Below, one piece after another: positions 61,902 through 64,000 of a stretch of 64,000 bases of DNA. Source of the stretch: an uncultured Selenomonadales bacterium (GTDB lineage: Bacteria; Bacillota; Negativicutes; DSM-1736; Dendrosporobacteraceae); contig CAMJML010000003.1 in NCBI GenBank assembly GCA_946407015.1, forward strand, positions 1 through 64,000, written 5' to 3'. A program made the translations under genes and the position numbers. Positions within the stretch are counted from its first letter, which is position 1, and each line of letters begins with the position of its first letter. The notes under the pieces were generated by a model. The model was given only the letters and a program-made list of their open reading frames with translations. It was not told the origin of the DNA and searched no databases.

Positions 61902-62789
61902 ATGGAAGGTTATGTTAATGAGTTTATTAACTATCTTGCGGTTGAACGCGGTTTAGCGCAAAATACTCTTGAATCTTACGGGAGAGATTTACGTCAGTTT
62001 GAAACATATTTACATAGCGGTAAAATGGAGATATTAAAAGATTCAAATCGTAACACCATCCTGGGCTATTTAAGCAATCTTCAATCGAAAGGCCGGGCTG
62101 TTTCCACGATATCGCGTAATTTGGCAGCAATCAAGTCATTTTACCAATATTTAGTAAGAGAACGATATCTAGATAAAGATCCGGCAGCTAGTTTGGAATC
62201 TCCGAAATTAGAGAAAAAATTACCTAAAATACTTTCAATTAATGAAGTTGAAGAATTGCTGAAACAACCTAATATCCTTCTTCCTACCGGCTTACGTGAT
62301 AAAGCAATGTTAGAACTTCTCTATGCAACCGGAATCAGAGTATCGGAATTAATTTCTCTTAACATTTCAGATGTTAACCTCGATATGGGATATATCAAAT
62401 GCTACGGTAAAGGCTCTAAAGAACGGATTGTTCCTTTAGGGTCAATTGCTGCGAAATGTGTTCAGGAATATATTGCCAAAGGCCGGCCAAAGCTAGTCCG
62501 TACATATGAAGAGCCAGCATTGTTTGTCAATCATCATGGTAATCGTCTGACTCGTCAAGGTTTTTGGAAAATCATAAAAAAATATGCTCAGGAAGCGAAT
62601 ATTACAAAAGAGATTACTCCGCATACCTTAAGGCATTCATTTGCTACGCATTTGCTTGAAAATGGGGCTGACCTACGTTCAGTTCAGGAAATGCTGGGGC
62701 ATGCTGATATTTCAACTACCCAGATTTATACCCATGTGACTAAAAATCGTTTAAAAGAAGTGTATGACAAAACTCATCCACGTGCATAA
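61902..62789 (+). CDS. xerD: Tyrosine recombinase XerD
   Basis: Resolves chromosome dimers at dif together with a partner Xer. The 295-residue protein has the SAM-like N-domain (residues 1-85) and the catalytic RKHRHY set: R in GIRVSELI, K in KGSKERIVPL, HTLRH, the H in LGHAD, and the tyrosine in QIYTHV. Its place before deoB, after spoIIM, matches B. subtilis ripX/xerD. Start ATG 61902 follows AAAAGGGTGATATTGAG. Confidence 0.92.
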   Translation: MEGYVNEFINYLAVERGLAQNTLESYGRDLRQFETYLHSGKMEILKDSNRNTILGYLSNLQSKGRAVSTISRNLAAIKSFYQYLVRERYLDKDPAASLESPKLEKKLPKILSINEVEELLKQPNILLPTGLRDKAMLELLYATGIRVSELISLNISDVNLDMGYIKCYGKGSKERIVPLGSIAAKCVQEYIAKGRPKLVRTYEEPALFVNHHGNRLTRQGFWKIIKKYAQEANITKEITPHTLRHSFATHLLENGADLRSVQEMLGHADISTTQIYTHVTKNRLKEVYDKTHPRA

Positions 62790-62825
62790 TATTTATGTTA
62801 AACGAATATAAGGAGTCGGAATCAT

Positions 62826-64000
62826 TTGTTTAATCGAATTATTGTTCTAGTTTTAGATAGTGTTGGAATCGGTGCTGCTCCTGACGCGGCTGAATATGGT
62901 GATGATGGCGTTAACACGTTGGCTAATATTGCCCGCTCACAAGGCGGGCTTTTCTTGCCTAATCTGGAGAGAATGGGACTGGGGCTTATTGCCGATATTC
63001 CAGGTGTTCCACAAACCAATTTGCCAATCGCAAATTATGGTAAGATGTCGGAGATTTCAAAGGGTAAAGATACAACCAGTGGGCACTGGGAGCTAGGTGG
63101 TTGTCCGCTGTTCACATCATTTCCAGTATATCCCAATGGATTTCCCGTTCAGTTGATTCAGCGATTTACTGACTTGACTGGACGGAAAGTCTTAGGAAAT
63201 AAAGCAGCTTCAGGAACAGAAATCATTGCTGAACTTGGTGAAATGCATATGCAGACCGGTTATCCAATTGTCTATACGTCTGCTGACAGTGTGTTTCAAA
63301 TTGCTGCGCATGAAGAGGTTATTCCGCTTCATGAATTGTACGAGATGTGCAAGCTGGTACGCGAAAAAGTATGTATCGGTGAACATGCGGTGGGCAGGAT
63401 TATTGCCAGACCTTTTATTGGCGAGCCGGGCGAGTTTGTCAGAACACCGAATCGTCATGATTATAGCCTTACGCCTCCATGTGACACCATTCTCGATGTG
63501 ATGAAAGAAGCTGGCTATGGGGTAATCGGTATAGGGAAAATTGGTGATATCTTTGCGAACCGGGGCCTTACCCGTTCTATCCCGAGCAAATCGAATGCCG
63601 AGGGCATGCTGGCTTTAACCCAACTCATAAAGGAATATCATGAGAAGAGCCTGATTATGATCAATTTAGTGGATTTTGATAGCAAGTTTGGACATCGCAA
63701 TGATATTGAAGGATATGCAAAAGCCTTGGAAGCTTTTGATGCGGATTTGGGCAATTTTATTACAGAAATTAATGAACATGATTTACTCATTATTACTGCA
63801 GATCATGGTTGTGATCCCACCACGCAGGGGACAGATCATACCCGTGAATATGTTCCCTTGCTTGTGTACACGAAGGATATGCGAGGGAATTATTTAGGAG
63901 AAAGAACGACCTTTGCTGATGTCGCCGCCACGATTGCTGAAAATTTTAAAGTAAAATCATTTAAATATGGGAAAAGTTTTTTATCTGATGTCTTAAGGGG
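62826..64000 (+). CDS. deoB: Phosphopentomutase (3' end cut by window)
   Basis: Interconverts ribose-1- and ribose-5-phosphate (and deoxy forms). 391 codons are present, so only the last few residues are missing. Signatures: VLDSVGIGAAPDA, KDTTSGHWEL with the active threonine (about 83-84), DFDSKFGHRND and TADHGCDPTTQGTDHT, all metal or phosphate ligands of the alkaline-phosphatase fold. TTG 62826 follows AAGGAG. deoB after xerD is the B. subtilis ripX-drm order; pupG would be expected beyond the edge. Confidence 0.93.
   Translation, partial: MFNRIIVLVLDSVGIGAAPDAAEYGDDGVNTLANIARSQGGLFLPNLERMGLGLIADIPGVPQTNLPIANYGKMSEISKGKDTTSGHWELGGCPLFTSFPVYPNGFPVQLIQRFTDLTGRKVLGNKAASGTEIIAELGEMHMQTGYPIVYTSADSVFQIAAHEEVIPLHELYEMCKLVREKVCIGEHAVGRIIARPFIGEPGEFVRTPNRHDYSLTPPCDTILDVMKEAGYGVIGIGKIGDIFANRGLTRSIPSKSNAEGMLALTQLIKEYHEKSLIMINLVDFDSKFGHRNDIEGYAKALEAFDADLGNFITEINEHDLLIITADHGCDPTTQGTDHTREYVPLLVYTKDMRGNYLGERTTFADVAATIAENFKVKSFKYGKSFLSDVLR

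Noticed and set aside
1-64000. CRISPR arrays, insertion sequences, prophage, tRNA or rRNA genes
   Set aside because: No regularly spaced repeats, transposase or phage genes, or tRNA/rRNA-like sequence were seen; xerD is the housekeeping recombinase.

Overview
The window looks like one contiguous chromosomal stretch of an AT-rich, endospore-forming Firmicute. Sporulation genes are plain: the eight-gene spoIIIAA-AH operon, spoIVB, spo0A and spoIIM, with sequences fitting sigma-E and sigma-H promoters. The gene order (recJ-apt-relA, hisS-aspS-6S RNA-rarA, iscR/iscS/iscU-mnmA, alaS-ireB-yqgF-mltG-trmR-U32, efp-spoIIIA-asp23-nusB-xseAB-ispA-dxs-tlyA-nadK-argR-recN-spoIVB-spo0A, spoIIM-xerD-deoB) follows a Bacillus/Clostridia plan. 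Several details (CD1247-type protein before spoIIIAA, DUF4911, paired AI-2E proteins, TsaD paralog near nusB) suggest Negativicutes, perhaps Sporomusaceae. That placement is inference; no 16S rRNA or outer-membrane locus is present to confirm it.

Layout. 1-5.1 kb: a multi-pass membrane protein, a DUF456 protein, then a translationally coupled MoxR/chelatase-like AAA ATPase and VWA protein ending at a strong terminator. 5.2-18.3 kb: a fused RecJ-HIRAN-RecQ-like protein, apt, bifunctional rel, a glyoxalase II-like hydrolase, an AI-2E family protein, fur, hemZ, hisS and aspS, all on the plus strand. 18.3-18.8 kb: a 6S RNA gene with its own promoter and terminator, then a promoter for ltaE overlapped by a palindrome. 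18.8-29.4 kb: ltaE, rarA, an IscR-like regulator with iscS, iscU and mnmA, a group of small uncharacterised genes, a second AI-2E protein and alaS. 29.6-38.6 kb: ireB, yqgF, a DUF1292 protein, mltG, the tRNA-modification pair trmR/U32, a class B penicillin-binding protein, aroQ, a proline peptidase, efp and a CD1247-like protein. 38.7-43.9 kb: spoIIIAA-AH. 44.0-56.2 kb: asp23/amaP/DUF2273, nusB, a TsaD paralog, xseAB, ispA, a DUF212 protein, dxs, tlyA, nadK, a YtqB-like methyltransferase, argR and recN. 56.3-64 kb: spoIVB, spo0A, a short minus-strand gene, a Nudix hydrolase, an EndoQ-like nuclease, spoIIM, a small membrane protein, xerD and deoB (cut by the window end).

Functionally the genes combine housekeeping translation and tRNA modification, isoprenoid and NAD(P) supply, recombination and repair, stringent response, cell-wall synthesis, and the sigma-H/Spo0A to sigma-E sporulation cascade. 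I see no prophage, insertion sequence, CRISPR array, tRNA or rRNA gene. Only one gene appears to lie on the minus strand, a 42-codon gene at 58.8-58.9 kb. The most unusual protein is the RecJ-HIRAN-RecQ-like fusion. The most unusual non-coding signals are the hairpin enclosing the start of the penicillin-binding protein gene, the palindrome over the ltaE promoter, and the perfect sigma-H promoter with an overlapping Spo0A box before spo0A.
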